45,708 bases of DNA from Pseudomonas folii (GTDB lineage: Bacteria; Pseudomonadota; Gammaproteobacteria; Pseudomonadales; Pseudomonadaceae), in the NCBI RefSeq assembly GCF_014357575.1, contig NZ_JACONW010000031.1, positions 1-45,708 on the forward strand, in the 5' to 3' direction. Of the stretch, positions 34,110-45,042 are shown piece by piece. Position 1 is the stretch's first letter. Every line of letters starts with the position of its first letter. Both the position numbers and the translations under genes were made by a program. The notes under the pieces were generated by a model that had not been told where the DNA came from, did not search any database, and saw nothing but the letters and a program-made list of their open reading frames with translations.

Positions 34110-34618
34110 GCGACCTGACCCTGCGCGAGCGTCTGCAACCGTCGTTGCTTGACCGCCTGACTGACCACGACCCGAGCAACCCTCAGGAAAGTGCCGACAA
34201 ACGTGTCCTGTCCTTGAGTCAGCTCAAGGCTTCAGTGCTGCGCGACCTGGCGTGGTTGCTCAATACCACGTCACTGCTCGATGCCGACGCGACGCTCAAC
34301 ACCCCAGCAGGTACATCTGTGATCAATTTTGGCTTGCCGGCTTTGGCGGGCAACAGTGCTTCGAGCATCGATATCGGCGCGCTGGAAATACTGATCCATC
34401 GCGCCATTGCCACGTTTGAGCCGCGCATTTTGCGCAACACCTTGCGGGTGAGGGCACGGGTCGGGCAGGGCGAAATGAACCACAATGCCCTGAGCTTCGA
34501 GATCGAAGGGGACTTGTGGGCCGAGCCGGTGGCCTTGCCGTTGTTGCTGCGCACGGATCTTGATCTTGAGTCCGGGCACGTTACCGTAGCGCCTGCTGAA
34601 CAGCGGAGACGTTCATGA
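34106..34618 (+). CDS. tssE: T6SS baseplate protein TssE
   Basis: The 170-residue gp25-like protein is read from the GTG at 34106, which overlaps the preceding stop by four bases (GTGA). The frame is open back to 34055, but that part overlaps the lipoprotein gene. The family motifs are [18 protein letters not shown] at the start, VINFGLPAL near residue 72 and [17 protein letters not shown] near residue 98. TssE is the sheath-anchoring baseplate subunit. The start codon choice is moderately sure. Confidence 0.9.
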   Translation: MSDLTLRERLQPSLLDRLTDHDPSNPQESADKRVLSLSQLKASVLRDLAWLLNTTSLLDADATLNTPAGTSVINFGLPALAGNSASSIDIGALEILIHRAIATFEPRILRNTLRVRARVGQGEMNHNALSFEIEGDLWAEPVALPLLLRTDLDLESGHVTVAPAEQRRRS

Positions 34619-36474
34619 ATCCGCGCCTGCTGGCCCTCTACAACCAGGAGTTGCAGCACGTCCGCGAAAGCGCGGCGGAGTTTGCCAAGGAATACCCGAA
34701 GATCGCGGGCCGCCTGACGCTTTCGGGCATGGACTGTGCCGATCCCTACGTGGAACGCCTGCTGGAAGGTTTCGCCTATCTGACGGCGCGGGTGCAGCTC
34801 AAGCTCGATGCGCAATACCCGACCTTCACGCACAACCTGCTGGAAATCGCCTACCCCCATTACCTCGCACCGACACCGTCGATGACCGTGGTGCAAATGC
34901 AGGCCGATACCGACGAAGGTTCCCTGGCCAGCGGTTTTACGCTGCCGCGAAACAGTGTCCTGCGAGCTGCGCTTGGCCGTGACTCGCAAACTTCCTGCGA
35001 ATACCGCACTGCTCACGCCGTCACGTTGTGGCCGTTGCAGGTCAGCCAGGCAGAGTATTTCGGCAACCCTTCGGCGGTGCTGGGGCGTCTCGCAGCGAGC
35101 GAATCCAAAGCCAAAGCGGGCTTGCGCATTACCCTGCGCACTGGTGCCGAGCTGGCCTTCAATAAGCTGAGTCTGGAAAGCCTTCCGCTTTACCTCAGCG
35201 GGGTCGATGAGCAACCGTTCCGCCTCTACGAGCAACTGCTGGGCAGCGCCTGTGCGGTATTCGCTCGCCAGCCCGGCAGCGACTGGGTCGAGCGACTGCC
35301 CGCAGATGCACTGCGCTCCTGTGGTTTTGATGACCGTGAAGCCGCGCTGCCGGTCGTGCCGCAGGCGTTTCAGGGCTATCGGCTGTTGCAGGAATACTTC
35401 GCGTTGCCACAACGTTTTCTGTTCGTCGAATTTGCCGAGCTGGCCCGTGCCGTGCAGCGTTGTGACGGACAGGAACTGGAGCTGATCATTCTTTTTGATC
35501 GCTTCGACCAGAGTCTTGAAGGCTCCGTCGGCCGCGACCAGTTCGTGCCGTTCTGCTCACCGGCTATCAACCTGTTCCCGCGTCGCGTGGACCGGATTCA
35601 CTTGTCTGACCGGGTCAATGAGCACCATGTGATCGCCGACCGCACCCGGCCGATGGATTTTGAAATTCACTCCCTGACCGGCGTAACGGGCCACGGCACC
35701 GGGCCGGATCAGCCTTTTCTTCCGTTCTACGCCGTGCGCGATCCTTCACGTTATGGCCGCGATAAGGCGTATTACACGGTACGGCGCGAGCCGCGGGTGC
35801 TGTCCAGTGAACAGCGCCGCAACGGCACGCGCTCGACGTACGTTGGCAGCGAAACGTTCGTCAGCCTGGTAGACGGTCAGCAGGCGCCTTATCGTCAGGA
35901 TCTGCGGCAACTGGGCGTCAGTGCCTTGTGCACCAACCGCGACCTGCCGCTGTTCATGAGTGTGGGGAGCGGCAATACCGACTTCACGCTGGCCGACAGC
36001 GCGCCGGTGTCGGCCGTACGTTGTCTGACCGGCCCGAGCCGTCCGCGAGCCAGTCATGCGCACGACAACAAGGCCTGGCGTCTGATCAGTCAGTTATCGC
36101 TCAATTATCTTTCGCTCAGCGAACAGGGCCAGGGCGCTGCGGCGCTGCGCGAACTGTTGCGCTTGTATGGCGACAGTAACGACGCCGCCCTCCAGTTGCA
36201 GATCGAAGGCCTGCGAGAGGTCAGCAGCAAAGCGGTGACCCGCCGACTGCCGATGCCCGGGCCGATCGTGTTTGGCCGAGGGCTGGAGATCACGCTTGAG
36301 TTTGACGAAAACGCGTTTCGAGGTACGGGCGTGTTTCTGCTCGGTGCCGTTTTCGAGCGCTTCCTGGCACGTTACGTGTCGATCAACAGCTTTACCGAAA
36401 CGGTGATTCATACCACCGAACGCGGTGAGATCATGCGATGGAAAGCCAAGCCCGGACGCCGCCCAACTCTGTGA
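34615..36474 (+). CDS. tssF: T6SS baseplate protein TssF
   Basis: The 619-residue protein opens [20 protein letters not shown] and [13 protein letters not shown], the standard TssF/VasA start, followed by [18 protein letters not shown]. The ATG overlaps the tssE stop (ATGA). It forms the baseplate wedge with TssG and TssE. Length is normal and no domain is missing. Confidence 0.96.
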   Translation: MNPRLLALYNQELQHVRESAAEFAKEYPKIAGRLTLSGMDCADPYVERLLEGFAYLTARVQLKLDAQYPTFTHNLLEIAYPHYLAPTPSMTVVQMQADTDEGSLASGFTLPRNSVLRAALGRDSQTSCEYRTAHAVTLWPLQVSQAEYFGNPSAVLGRLAASESKAKAGLRITLRTGAELAFNKLSLESLPLYLSGVDEQPFRLYEQLLGSACAVFARQPGSDWVERLPADALRSCGFDDREAALPVVPQAFQGYRLLQEYFALPQRFLFVEFAELARAVQRCDGQELELIILFDRFDQSLEGSVGRDQFVPFCSPAINLFPRRVDRIHLSDRVNEHHVIADRTRPMDFEIHSLTGVTGHGTGPDQPFLPFYAVRDPSRYGRDKAYYTVRREPRVLSSEQRRNGTRSTYVGSETFVSLVDGQQAPYRQDLRQLGVSALCTNRDLPLFMSVGSGNTDFTLADSAPVSAVRCLTGPSRPRASHAHDNKAWRLISQLSLNYLSLSEQGQGAAALRELLRLYGDSNDAALQLQIEGLREVSSKAVTRRLPMPGPIVFGRGLEITLEFDENAFRGTGVFLLGAVFERFLARYVSINSFTETVIHTTERGEIMRWKAKPGRRPTL

Positions 36475-37490
36475 GCACGATAACGTCAATGCAGAGCGAG
36501 CCCTGGGAATACGATTTCTTCCAGGCGCTGCGACGTATCGAATGCGAATACCCGGATCTGCCCCGATTCGGCCATTCGTTGCGCCTTGCAGATGATCCAC
36601 TGCGCTTAGGGCAACAGCCTGATTGCGCCTTCGCACCGTCGACACTGGCCTCCATGAGCCCGGCCGAAGATGGCAAAGCCCCGCGACTGGAGCAGTTCTT
36701 CTTTGGTCTGGGCGGACCCAATGGTCCGTTGCCGCTGCACATCACCGAATACGTGCGCGAACGTCAGCGCAATAACGGCGATAGCGCCAGCAAACGCTTT
36801 CTGGACGTGTTCCACCACCGGCTGTTGAGCCTGTTCTACCGCGCATGGGCAGAAGCCAGCCCGACCGTCAGCCATGATCGTCCTGACGACGATTACTGGG
36901 CGGCTCGCCTGGCTGCCCTGAGCGGGCGCGGTATGCCGAGCCTGCTGGAGCAGGGGCTGATTCCCGACACTGCAAAGCTGCATTACAGCGGCCATCTTTC
37001 TGCCCAGACCCGTTACCCCGATGGGCTGCGGGCGATCCTCTCCCACTATTTCGGTTTGCCGGTGGAGATCGAGGAATACGTCGGCCAATGGCTGGAGTTG
37101 CCGGAGCGCACTCGCGTCGGCGTCAGCGGCCATCAACTGGGCATCGATTTTTGCCTGGGCAGTCACGTCTGGGACCGTCAGCACAAATTCCGCATTCGCC
37201 TCGGGCCGCTCAAGCTCGACGATTACATGGGCATGTTGCCCGACGGTGAGCCCTTCAAGGAGTTGGTGGCCTGGGTCGCCGAATACCTCGGTCACGAACT
37301 GGACTGGGATCTGAACCTGGTGCTTCAGCAGCCCGAGGTTCCGAAATTCCAACTCAACGGGCGCCAGCGGCTGGGGTTCAATACCTGGCTCGGTCAGCCA
37401 CAAACAGACGCCAAGGACTTGATTCTGGCCCGGCACTACGCCGAGCAGGCCACGTCAGCACAACTCTCAAGGAGCAAGAAACATGGGTGA
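36438..37490 (+). CDS. tssG: T6SS baseplate protein TssG
   Basis: The 350-residue protein has the TssG/VasB features PWEYDFFQALRRIECEYP (about residues 22-39), LEQFFFGLGGPNGPLPLHIT and a C-terminal GFNTWLG. The ATG at 36438 has GGTGAGA seven bases upstream and overlaps tssF by 37 bases. A second ATG at residue 18 is possible but has no better site. It is the wedge partner of TssF. Confidence 0.94.
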   Translation: MESQARTPPNSVSTITSMQSEPWEYDFFQALRRIECEYPDLPRFGHSLRLADDPLRLGQQPDCAFAPSTLASMSPAEDGKAPRLEQFFFGLGGPNGPLPLHITEYVRERQRNNGDSASKRFLDVFHHRLLSLFYRAWAEASPTVSHDRPDDDYWAARLAALSGRGMPSLLEQGLIPDTAKLHYSGHLSAQTRYPDGLRAILSHYFGLPVEIEEYVGQWLELPERTRVGVSGHQLGIDFCLGSHVWDRQHKFRIRLGPLKLDDYMGMLPDGEPFKELVAWVAEYLGHELDWDLNLVLQQPEVPKFQLNGRQRLGFNTWLGQPQTDAKDLILARHYAEQATSAQLSRSKKHG

Positions 37491-40173
37491 AATCAGTCGC
37501 GCCGCGCTGTTTGGCAAACTCAACAGCGTCGGCTACAAGGCCATCGAAGCGGCTACGGTCTTCTGCAAGCTGCGGGGCAACCCCTATGTGGAGCTTGCCC
37601 ACTGGTTTCACCAACTGCTGCAGCTTCAGGACTCGGACCTGCATCGCATCATTCGTCAGTTCAATGTCGAGCCTGCTCGCCTTGCCCGTGACCTCACCGA
37701 AGCACTGGACCGTCTGCCGCGTGGCTCGACGTCCATCACGGACCTGTCTTCGCAAGTCGAAGAGTCTGTTGAGCGTGGCTGGGTTTACGGCAGCCTGATG
37801 TTCGGTGAAAACCAGGTGCGCACCGGCTACTTGCTGCTCGGCATTCTCAAGACCCCCAGCCTGCGTAACGCCTTGCTGGGGCTGTCGTCCGAGTTCAACA
37901 AAGTCAAAGTTGAAACCTTGAGTGAGCGTTTTGACGAATACGTCGGTGACTCGCCGGAAAACGCCCTGAGCGCCAGCGACGGTTTCAATGCCGGTGCCGT
38001 GCCGGGTGAAGCCAGCGGCGCCATGGCCCCAAGCGCCATGGGTAAACAGGAGGCACTCAAGCGCTTTACGGTCGACCTCACCGAGCAAGCCCGCAGCGGC
38101 AAACTGGACCCTATCGTTGGGCGCGATGAGGAGATCCGCCAACTGGTCGACATCCTCATGCGCCGTCGCCAGAACAACCCGATCCTCACCGGTGAGGCGG
38201 GCGTGGGTAAAACCGCCGTGGTCGAAGGTTTTGCCTTGCGCATCGTCGCCGGGGACGTGCCGCCGTCGCTCAAGGACGTCGAATTACGCAGCCTGGACGT
38301 CGGCTTGCTGCAGGCCGGGGCGAGCATGAAGGGTGAGTTCGAACAACGTCTGCGTCAGGTGATCGAGGACGTTCAGGCGTCGCCCAAGCCGATCATTCTG
38401 TTTATCGACGAGGCCCATACTCTGGTGGGTGCTGGCGGTGCGGCAGGCACTGGCGATGCTGCCAACCTGCTCAAACCGGCGCTGGCTCGCGGCTCCTTGC
38501 GAACCGTCGCCGCGACGACGTGGGCCGAGTATAAAAAACACATCGAGAAAGACCCGGCACTGACCCGTCGCTTTCAGGTCGTGCAAGTCGCCGAGCCTTC
38601 GGAAGACAAGGCCCTGCTGATGATGCGTGGCGTGGCGTCGACCATGGAAAAACACCATCAGGTGCAGATTCTCGACGAGGCCCTGGAGGCCTCGGTGAAG
38701 CTGTCTCACCGGTACATTCCGGCCCGTCAGTTGCCGGACAAGTCAGTCAGCCTGCTGGACACCGCTTGCGCCCGCGTTGCGATCAGCCTGCATGCGGTAC
38801 CGGCTGAAGTCGATGACAGCCGTCGCCGTATCGAGGCGCTGGAAACCGAGCTACAAATCATCGCCCGCGAGCATGCGATTGGCGTGGATATTGGTGCGCG
38901 GCAGAACAACACTTCTGAGTTGCTGAGCAGCGAGCGCGAACGTTTGCTGGAGCTTGAAGGCCGTTGGGCCGAAGAGAAGGCGCTGGTTGATGAGCTGCTC
39001 GCGACCCGCGCCCAATTGCGTGAAAGCGCGGGCGTTGTAGACAGCGATGCAGGCCGCGAAGCACAACCCGAAGCCCACGCTGGATTGCGTGAGCAGCTGG
39101 TTGATCTGCAAAAGCGCCTGAGCGCTTTGCAGGGCGAGACGCCGTTGATTCTGCCCACGGTCGATTATCAGGCAGTGGCTTCAGTGGTTGCCGACTGGAC
39201 CGGCATTCCAGTCGGTCGTATGGCGCGCAACGAGCTTGAGACCGTGCTCAACCTTGATCAGCACCTGAAGAAACGCATCATCGGTCAGGATCACGCGCTG
39301 CAGATGATCGCCCGACGCATCCAGACCTCCCGCGCTGGGCTCGATAACCCGAGCAAGCCGGTAGGCGTATTCATGCTGGCCGGTACATCGGGCGTCGGCA
39401 AAACCGAAACCGCACTGGCGCTGGCCGAGGCCATGTACGGCGGCGAACAGAACGTCATCACCATCAACATGAGCGAGTTCCAGGAAGCGCACACCGTTTC
39501 GACCCTCAAGGGCGCACCTCCTGGCTATGTCGGCTATGGCGAAGGCGGTGTGTTGACTGAGGCCGTGCGCCGCAAACCTTACAGCGTGGTGCTGCTGGAT
39601 GAGGTGGAAAAAGCCCACCCTGACGTGCATGAAATCTTCTTCCAGGTTTTCGACAAAGGCGTGATGGAGGACGGCGAGGGCAGGGTCATCGACTTCAAGA
39701 ACACCCTGATCCTGCTGACTACCAATGCCGGTACCGAACTGATTTCACACCTGTGCAAAGACGTGCAGAATCTGCCCGACCCCGAGAATATCGCCAAGGC
39801 CCTGCGTCAGCCGCTGCTGGAGATTTTCCCGCCTGCGCTGCTCGGCCGACTGGTAACGATTCCTTACTACCCGCTCAGCGACACCATGCTCAAGGCCATT
39901 ACCCGCCTGCAACTCGACCGGGTCAAAAAACGCGTTGAAAGCACTCACAAAGTTGCGTTCGATTACGATGACGCGGTGGTCGACCTGATTGTTTCCCGCT
40001 GCACCGAAACCGAAAGCGGCGGACGGATGATTGACGCGATTCTGACCAACACCCTGCTGCCCGACATGAGCCGTGAATTCCTGACCCGCATGCTCGACGG
40101 CAAGCCCTTGGCGAGCGTGAGCATCAGGGCACTGGACGGCGAATTTGATTATCAGTTTGGCGATGCCAACTGA
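37483..40173 (+). CDS. clpV: T6SS sheath-recycling AAA+ ATPase ClpV
   Basis: The 896-residue Clp/Hsp100 ATPase has an N-domain (about 1-155), a first AAA+ module with Walker A GEAGVGKT at 237-244 and [12 protein letters not shown] nearby, a middle coiled coil (about 430-560), and a second module with GTSGVGKT at 634-641 and [13 protein letters not shown]. The start [14 protein letters not shown] is typical of ClpV. AAGGAG ten bases upstream supports the ATG, which overlaps tssG by eight bases. It disassembles contracted TssBC sheath. Confidence 0.96.
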   Translation: MGEISRAALFGKLNSVGYKAIEAATVFCKLRGNPYVELAHWFHQLLQLQDSDLHRIIRQFNVEPARLARDLTEALDRLPRGSTSITDLSSQVEESVERGWVYGSLMFGENQVRTGYLLLGILKTPSLRNALLGLSSEFNKVKVETLSERFDEYVGDSPENALSASDGFNAGAVPGEASGAMAPSAMGKQEALKRFTVDLTEQARSGKLDPIVGRDEEIRQLVDILMRRRQNNPILTGEAGVGKTAVVEGFALRIVAGDVPPSLKDVELRSLDVGLLQAGASMKGEFEQRLRQVIEDVQASPKPIILFIDEAHTLVGAGGAAGTGDAANLLKPALARGSLRTVAATTWAEYKKHIEKDPALTRRFQVVQVAEPSEDKALLMMRGVASTMEKHHQVQILDEALEASVKLSHRYIPARQLPDKSVSLLDTACARVAISLHAVPAEVDDSRRRIEALETELQIIAREHAIGVDIGARQNNTSELLSSERERLLELEGRWAEEKALVDELLATRAQLRESAGVVDSDAGREAQPEAHAGLREQLVDLQKRLSALQGETPLILPTVDYQAVASVVADWTGIPVGRMARNELETVLNLDQHLKKRIIGQDHALQMIARRIQTSRAGLDNPSKPVGVFMLAGTSGVGKTETALALAEAMYGGEQNVITINMSEFQEAHTVSTLKGAPPGYVGYGEGGVLTEAVRRKPYSVVLLDEVEKAHPDVHEIFFQVFDKGVMEDGEGRVIDFKNTLILLTTNAGTELISHLCKDVQNLPDPENIAKALRQPLLEIFPPALLGRLVTIPYYPLSDTMLKAITRLQLDRVKKRVESTHKVAFDYDDAVVDLIVSRCTETESGGRMIDAILTNTLLPDMSREFLTRMLDGKPLASVSIRALDGEFDYQFGDAN

Positions 40174-40220
40174 GCGTGCGAGCTCTAGCTAACTACTCTG
40201 GCTATTTAACGGAATAACCC

Positions 40221-42161
40221 ATGCTGTTCACCCAACTCACACGTCTGGCACAGATCAACAGCCCGCTCGGGCCGGATGTGCTGCTGCTCAAGAACATGGG
40301 CGGCGGCGATGAGCTGGGGCGGATGTTTGATTACACCCTGCAGCTCACGTCCACTGATGGCGCCATCGACCTCAACCAGTTGCTGGGCAAACCCATGAGC
40401 CTGTCGCTGCGCCTGGATGACGGCAGCCAGCGCTATTTTCACGGGATTGTCGCGCGTTGCAGTCAGGAGGTCGGCCAGGGCCAGTTCGCCAGCTATCAAG
40501 TCACGTTGCGCCCTTGGCTGTGGTTGCTGACTCGGACGTCCGATTGCCGGATATTCCAGAACCAGACCATCCCGCAGATCATCAAGCAGGTCTTTCGCGA
40601 TCTGGGCTTCTCGGATTTCGAGGACGCCCTGAGCCGCCCCTATCGGGAGTGGGAATACTGCGTCCAGTACCGGGAAAGCAGCTTCGACTTCGTCAGCCGC
40701 CTGATGGAGCAGGAGGGTATTTATTACTTCTTCCGCCATGAAAAGGACCGTCACGTGCTGGTGCTCGCCGATGCTTATGGCGCACATCAAAACGCTCCGG
40801 GTTATGCCTCGGTGCCGTATTTCCCGCCTGATGGTCAGCACCGCGAACGCGACCACATCAATGACTGGCGGCTGGCTCAGGAAGTCCAGCCGGGTTCGCT
40901 GGAGCTTAACGACTACGACTTCCAGCGTCCGTCCGCCAGCATCAACGTGCGCTCGGCCATGCCCCGGCCGCACACGGCGGGCGATTACCCGCTGTACGAC
41001 TACCCCGGCACTTACGTGCAAAGTCAAGATGGCGAGCATTACGCCCGCACGCGCATCGAAGCGCTGCAAAGCCTGCATGAGCGCGTCGAGCTGAGCGGCA
41101 ATGCCCGAGGCCTCGGCACGGGGCACCTGTTCAGCATGACCGGCTTTGGCCGCGAAGATCAGAACCGCGAATACCTGATTGTCGGCGCGCGCTACTACAT
41201 CGCCCAGGAAAGCCATGAGTCAGGCGCGGGCTCAGCCGGTCCACAATTCGAAAGCGCCCTGACCTGCATCGATGCCCAGCAAAGCTTTCGACCGCTGGCC
41301 AGCACCTCAAGGCCCATCGTCAAAGGCCCACAAACCGCCATCGTCGTGGGCCCCAGCGGCGAGGAAATCTGGACCGACCAGTTTGGCCGGGTCAAGGTGC
41401 ATTTCTACTGGGACCGGCACGACCAGTCCAACGAAAACAGCTCCTGCTGGATCCGTGTGTCTCAAGCATGGGCGGGCAAGAACTGGGGCTCGATGCAGAT
41501 TCCACGGATCGGTCAGGAAGTGATAGTGAGCTTTTTGGAAGGCGATCCGGACCGCCCGATCATCACCGGTCGCGTGTACAACGCGGAACAGACCGTGCCC
41601 TACGACCTGCCCGCCAACGCGACTCAAAGCGGTATGAAAAGCCGGTCCAGCAAGGGGGGTACGCCCGCCAACTTCAATGAAATCCGGATGGAGGACAGGA
41701 AGGGCGAGGAGCAGTTGTACATCCACGCCGAGCGTAATCAGGACATCGTCGTCGAAGTGGATGAAAGTCACTCGGTGGGGCATGACCGGCATAAGAGTGT
41801 GGGGAATAACGAGACGGTGACGATTGGTGCGGATCGCGTTCGGGCGGTGCAGTGCAATGACGTCCTGCAAGTTGGCGGCACCAAGAGCGACAGCGTCAGC
41901 ACCCAGTACCTGATCGAGGCAGGCGCGCAAATTCGCCTGGTGTGCGGTCAGAGCGTGCTGGAGATGAACGCCAGCGGCGAGATCAACATCTCCGGTACGT
42001 CGTTCAAACTCTACGCCAGTGGCAAGGGTGACATCGACACCGGCGGGCGACTGGACCTTAACTCCGGAGGAGCAACGGCCCTGGATGCCAAAGGCAAGGG
42101 CATCAAGGGCACCATTGATTCATTGGTTGCTGCATTTTTTCCGAAGAAGCCGGGCGCGTGA
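40221..42161 (+). CDS. vgrG: T6SS spike protein VgrG
   Basis: The 646-residue protein has the gp27-like base (about 1-375, with QYRESSFDFVSRLMEQEGIYYFF near 155), the gp5 OB domain (about 385-470, with DQFGRVKVHFYWDRH and SCWIRVSQAWAGKNWG), and the beta-needle (about 480-620). There is only a short Lys/Gly-rich tail, so it is not a fused effector. It would carry the PAAR protein encoded next door on its tip. It ends 14 bases from the convergent immunity gene. Confidence 0.96.
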   Translation: MLFTQLTRLAQINSPLGPDVLLLKNMGGGDELGRMFDYTLQLTSTDGAIDLNQLLGKPMSLSLRLDDGSQRYFHGIVARCSQEVGQGQFASYQVTLRPWLWLLTRTSDCRIFQNQTIPQIIKQVFRDLGFSDFEDALSRPYREWEYCVQYRESSFDFVSRLMEQEGIYYFFRHEKDRHVLVLADAYGAHQNAPGYASVPYFPPDGQHRERDHINDWRLAQEVQPGSLELNDYDFQRPSASINVRSAMPRPHTAGDYPLYDYPGTYVQSQDGEHYARTRIEALQSLHERVELSGNARGLGTGHLFSMTGFGREDQNREYLIVGARYYIAQESHESGAGSAGPQFESALTCIDAQQSFRPLASTSRPIVKGPQTAIVVGPSGEEIWTDQFGRVKVHFYWDRHDQSNENSSCWIRVSQAWAGKNWGSMQIPRIGQEVIVSFLEGDPDRPIITGRVYNAEQTVPYDLPANATQSGMKSRSSKGGTPANFNEIRMEDRKGEEQLYIHAERNQDIVVEVDESHSVGHDRHKSVGNNETVTIGADRVRAVQCNDVLQVGGTKSDSVSTQYLIEAGAQIRLVCGQSVLEMNASGEINISGTSFKLYASGKGDIDTGGRLDLNSGGATALDAKGKGIKGTIDSLVAAFFPKKPGA

Positions 42162-42175
42162 AACCAAGGGTGCGT

Positions 42176-42709
42176 TCAGATATTGGAGGGCACCTGGTCC
42201 GGTCCGCCAAACTGGTGAAGTATTCTCAAAGCCGTGCGAACCATCGGATCCCATAGCCCGTTCTGGCTACCCGATGGTTCACCGGCCCATCGGGTGTCCG
42301 CCATTAGCTCTGTCTTGTTAGCTTCCATCTGTGCTTTGAGCTCTTTGGCTACAGGGCTCATGTCAACTTCAAATAGCCCGGCATATAAACCGGTCGGCTC
42401 CGAGTGCTTCTCGCTCAGGAAGTACCGGTAACACAACAACCATCTTTGGGCCATATACATGGCGCGGTTTCTATCCGGGTAGGTCCTCAGCATTTTTAGC
42501 AGCGCCTGAACGAATTGCTCCGGAAAATCCGGATCGCCGATTTCGCGCCAGTAAGGCAGGATCAGCAGTTTGAAGGCGACGGGGACGTTTTGCGGCTCGT
42601 CGTTTTCGTCCTTGGTTTCGAAAAAGTAAAACGGCTCGCCCACCAGGAATTTGTCGAGTTCGTCGTTGGCCATCGCCAGAGCAAGAACATTGTTTGGGTC
42701 ATAGGTCAT
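42176..42709 (-). CDS. candidate immunity protein for the PAAR effector (Tsi6 position)
   Basis: The 177-residue protein is soluble, acidic in its first half, and has no signal peptide or membrane segment, as expected for immunity to a cytosolic toxin. It contains YFFETKDENDEPQNVPVAF and AMYMAQRWLLCYRYFLSEKH. I do not recognise its family; it is longer than P. aeruginosa Tsi6 as I recall it. Its ATG overlaps the effector's stop codon by four bases (ATGA). Role inferred from position only. Confidence 0.65.
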   Translation of the reverse strand: MTYDPNNVLALAMANDELDKFLVGEPFYFFETKDENDEPQNVPVAFKLLILPYWREIGDPDFPEQFVQALLKMLRTYPDRNRAMYMAQRWLLCYRYFLSEKHSEPTGLYAGLFEVDMSPVAKELKAQMEANKTELMADTRWAGEPSGSQNGLWDPMVRTALRILHQFGGPDQVPSNI

Positions 42710-43983
42710 TGAATTCTCACTGCTTTTTGCGTGGCCATAACCACGTCAGGATTATTGCCGTGATAGATGGGCACCTTGTCCAGTACGGCCTCGCGCATTC
42801 CGCCTGGATGGGTCACGCCGCCCGGTCGCCACAGATTGTTGACACCACCCTCGTTGCCGGTTGGCATCAGCACTTTTGGCGCATCGAGGTTCACCATATA
42901 TATTTTTTCGCCTACTAGCGATCCGGGCTCGTACCCCAGTGCGGACTCGAGCACTGACACATCACCGCTTTTTTTGTAAGCCGCCACCGCGCCTTCCATG
43001 TCGGATTTAGCCATGACGAATTTACTCGGGTTGAATCCGTCGCGGCTTGAAGTGACGACCTCAGTCTCTGTAAACAGAAAGCTGCCGCCTTCCTCGAATT
43101 TTTGCAGGTGTGCGTCTATGTAAGACTTCTCTAGATACTCGTGAGGCGGTGGTCGGCTGCCTTTCGGCATGCTCATGATTTCTTGTTCAGTCCGGCCAGG
43201 CAGGTAACGCGGGTCCTTGCCGAGCCTTGCCATTTTCGGGCTGAGGCCCAGCATTGCCATACCCGCCACACCCTGCAGCAAGTCTCGGTAGCCTGGCCCT
43301 AGCCGATCACCGAGTTCGCCCAGCAACGCCATGCCGCCCATGGTCGCGCCACCAATCAACAGCGCAGTGCCGAGCGCAGCCCAGCCGGCCATTGCAGCCA
43401 ACACCAAACCGCCTCCGGCGGCCAGCAGACCCAGCGCTTCCAGGCCGGTATGCATCCAGCCTTCAATATCGAGGACAAACGCAACCGCGATTGTGGGGCC
43501 GCCAATAAAAGTGTCGTCGCTACCGCTTTTGATGTGGGCACCGCAGACCATTTTGCTGTGCAGCCGGGCGGCGGGTTTGCCGTTGATATAGACAGTGGCG
43601 CTCCCTTCGGCGATCAGTACGGGGAATGGCCAGTAGGGATGGTTGGCCGGGAAGCCGCTGCATGATGAAGACGCATCCTCACCTGCCCGCATTGCCTCGC
43701 GGTCATTTATGTAGACGTTGAAACTGCCCCTTATGAGCGTTCCTGTGGCGGGTTCGGGCAAATTGAAGATCGTACTCAGACCTTTGACGATCTGGAACAT
43801 CGATAGCCCACCCGCAGCCACAGAGCCAGCCATGATCGCCAGGGCTACGCCACCGGTAGCGACGGTTGCGGCGATGACTGCAGCGCCCACCATGGCACCG
43901 ATCACCGCACCGCCGATCATTGCCGCGACGCCAAAACCGTGGGCTATTTCATCGCCTAAACGAGCTGCTGCTTGTGCATCCAT
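42706..43983 (-). CDS. Tse6-like PAAR effector with C-terminal toxin domain
   Basis: The 425-residue protein has the Tse6 layout. A Gly/Ala-rich hydrophobic region spans residues 18-66, a PAAR spike-tip domain about 78-165 (with VYINGKPAARLHSKMVCGAHI and GGPTI), a second hydrophobic region 183-222, and a soluble C-terminal domain 250-425. The latter contains YIDAHLQKFEEGGS and NNLWRPGGVTHPGGMREAV, stretches of the kind seen in polymorphic toxin tips. Synteny with P. aeruginosa vgrG1a-tsi6-tse6-eagT6 is exact. A NAD(P)-hydrolysing activity like Tse6 is possible but not shown by any motif I can confirm. Toxin domains at this locus are known to be swapped between strains. Confidence 0.82.
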   Translation of the reverse strand: MDAQAAARLGDEIAHGFGVAAMIGGAVIGAMVGAAVIAATVATGGVALAIMAGSVAAGGLSMFQIVKGLSTIFNLPEPATGTLIRGSFNVYINDREAMRAGEDASSSCSGFPANHPYWPFPVLIAEGSATVYINGKPAARLHSKMVCGAHIKSGSDDTFIGGPTIAVAFVLDIEGWMHTGLEALGLLAAGGGLVLAAMAGWAALGTALLIGGATMGGMALLGELGDRLGPGYRDLLQGVAGMAMLGLSPKMARLGKDPRYLPGRTEQEIMSMPKGSRPPPHEYLEKSYIDAHLQKFEEGGSFLFTETEVVTSSRDGFNPSKFVMAKSDMEGAVAAYKKSGDVSVLESALGYEPGSLVGEKIYMVNLDAPKVLMPTGNEGGVNNLWRPGGVTHPGGMREAVLDKVPIYHGNNPDVVMATQKAVRIQ

Positions 43984-44006
43984 GCGCTGAAAAGTTCTTG
44001 AGTGGA

Positions 44007-44441
44007 TTAAACAGCCGGGGGTAAAGGAATCATGGATTGCATAGCCTGCTTCCAGGCGGGTTCATGATGAATGAGGTCATCCACGGTCGTCGTCAGTGTT
44101 GTAATCAGCACGGCGGGTTTACGTTCGACGAACACCTGGCGGAGCATCAACTCACGACCTTCGCGTTGCCAACTGTAATCGAGGAGTGTTGCAGCATGGG
44201 CATGTAGAACGAAATCCCAACGCTTGATGAGTTTGAAGCCTGGTAGCTGCTGTTCAGCGCTCGACAGTTGAGCCTCGATGTAGTCAGCAAACAGCGCGTC
44301 GCCCTGGCTAGGGTCACGGCTGATAACAAAGCTGGCTTCTTTCGCAGTGCCTACCGCTGGCAGCTTGAAAATATTGATGCTTTGATCCTGCCAGGCATCA
44401 GGGATGTCCAGGTCAGCTTCCTGCAGTCTGTATAACGGCAT
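44007..44441 (-). CDS. eagT6: Eag-type effector chaperone (DcrB/DUF1795 domain)
   Basis: The 144-residue protein from the ATG at 44441 begins MPLYRLQEADLDIPDAWQDQ, matching the usual Eag start; the frame extends to 44513 but those residues are not conserved in character. The single DcrB-like domain ends IHHEPAWKQAMQSMI. Eag chaperones bind the N-terminal hydrophobic segments of Tse6-type PAAR effectors and load them on VgrG. It lies 23 bases upstream of the effector gene in the same transcript. Confidence 0.88.
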   Translation of the reverse strand: MPLYRLQEADLDIPDAWQDQSINIFKLPAVGTAKEASFVISRDPSQGDALFADYIEAQLSSAEQQLPGFKLIKRWDFVLHAHAATLLDYSWQREGRELMLRQVFVERKPAVLITTLTTTVDDLIHHEPAWKQAMQSMIPLPPAV

Positions 44442-44661
44442 GGTGCTTATCACTTTCCATATTATGGGGCTCGGATGGAGGAGAATTTTCAAGCAATAAG
44501 GGGGAGTAATCAAGGACCTGAGGCCAATAGAAATCCCTGTTCGTAGCGTGGTTCTCGTTTTTGGAAACCGCTGGCAGTGGATGGAGAGTTTTAATTATCC
44601 GCATCGGCGAATGCATCCTCGTTCCAAAAGGAACCTGGGTGATCAAAACGATGGGAGTTCC
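44442..44661. other. divergent spacer between eagT6 and the small plus-strand genes
   Basis: About 220 bases, more AT-rich than the flanks. A short hairpin GTTCC-AAAA-GGAAC lies at 44621-44634. Promoters for both sides are expected here, but I cannot point to clear boxes. Confidence 0.4.
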
Positions 44662-44913
44662 ATGGTGAATAGGGCATCTGAATTGCTGGCTGCGTTGGAC
44701 AAGCTAATTTTCGCATTGAAAAGCACAGGCAAAATGGGGCACGGGGAATTCTTCGCGAAGAAGTCTATCGAGCTTCAGGCAGGTGTCACTGCCGATGCTG
44801 CGATTCAAGAACTTTCGACCTGTAGCTCAATTGCGCAGCATGGTGATTTCACTTTCAGCGAAGAGCGGCTACTGGAGGAGGTTGTGGAGGCAGCGATCAG
44901 AAGCCGCAATTGA
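44662..44913 (+). CDS. small hypothetical protein
   Basis: The 83-residue protein, from the ATG at 44662 with GGGAG four bases upstream, is soluble and helical (ASELLAALDKLIFALKSTGK then LLEEVVEAAIRS). The frame is open further upstream to 44548, but that part has a basic, unprotein-like composition. Not recognised. Being adjacent to the effector module, it could be an orphan immunity gene; there is no direct evidence. Confidence 0.45.
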   Translation: MVNRASELLAALDKLIFALKSTGKMGHGEFFAKKSIELQAGVTADAAIQELSTCSSIAQHGDFTFSEERLLEEVVEAAIRSRN

Positions 44914-45042
44914 CTATAATTTCCTGGGCTTCTCGCCCGCCGAACGTTGGCCGAGAAGAGTTACTGTGACAGGCCTCAAAGACTGCTGTTGAATCGTTTC
45001 CCACTACAGATACGGATGGGGTTACCTAAACGGAGGTTTTGA

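Noticed and set aside
34219..35412. Minus-strand open frame opposite tssE and tssF
   Set aside because: Overlaps two recognised baseplate genes; no start signals.
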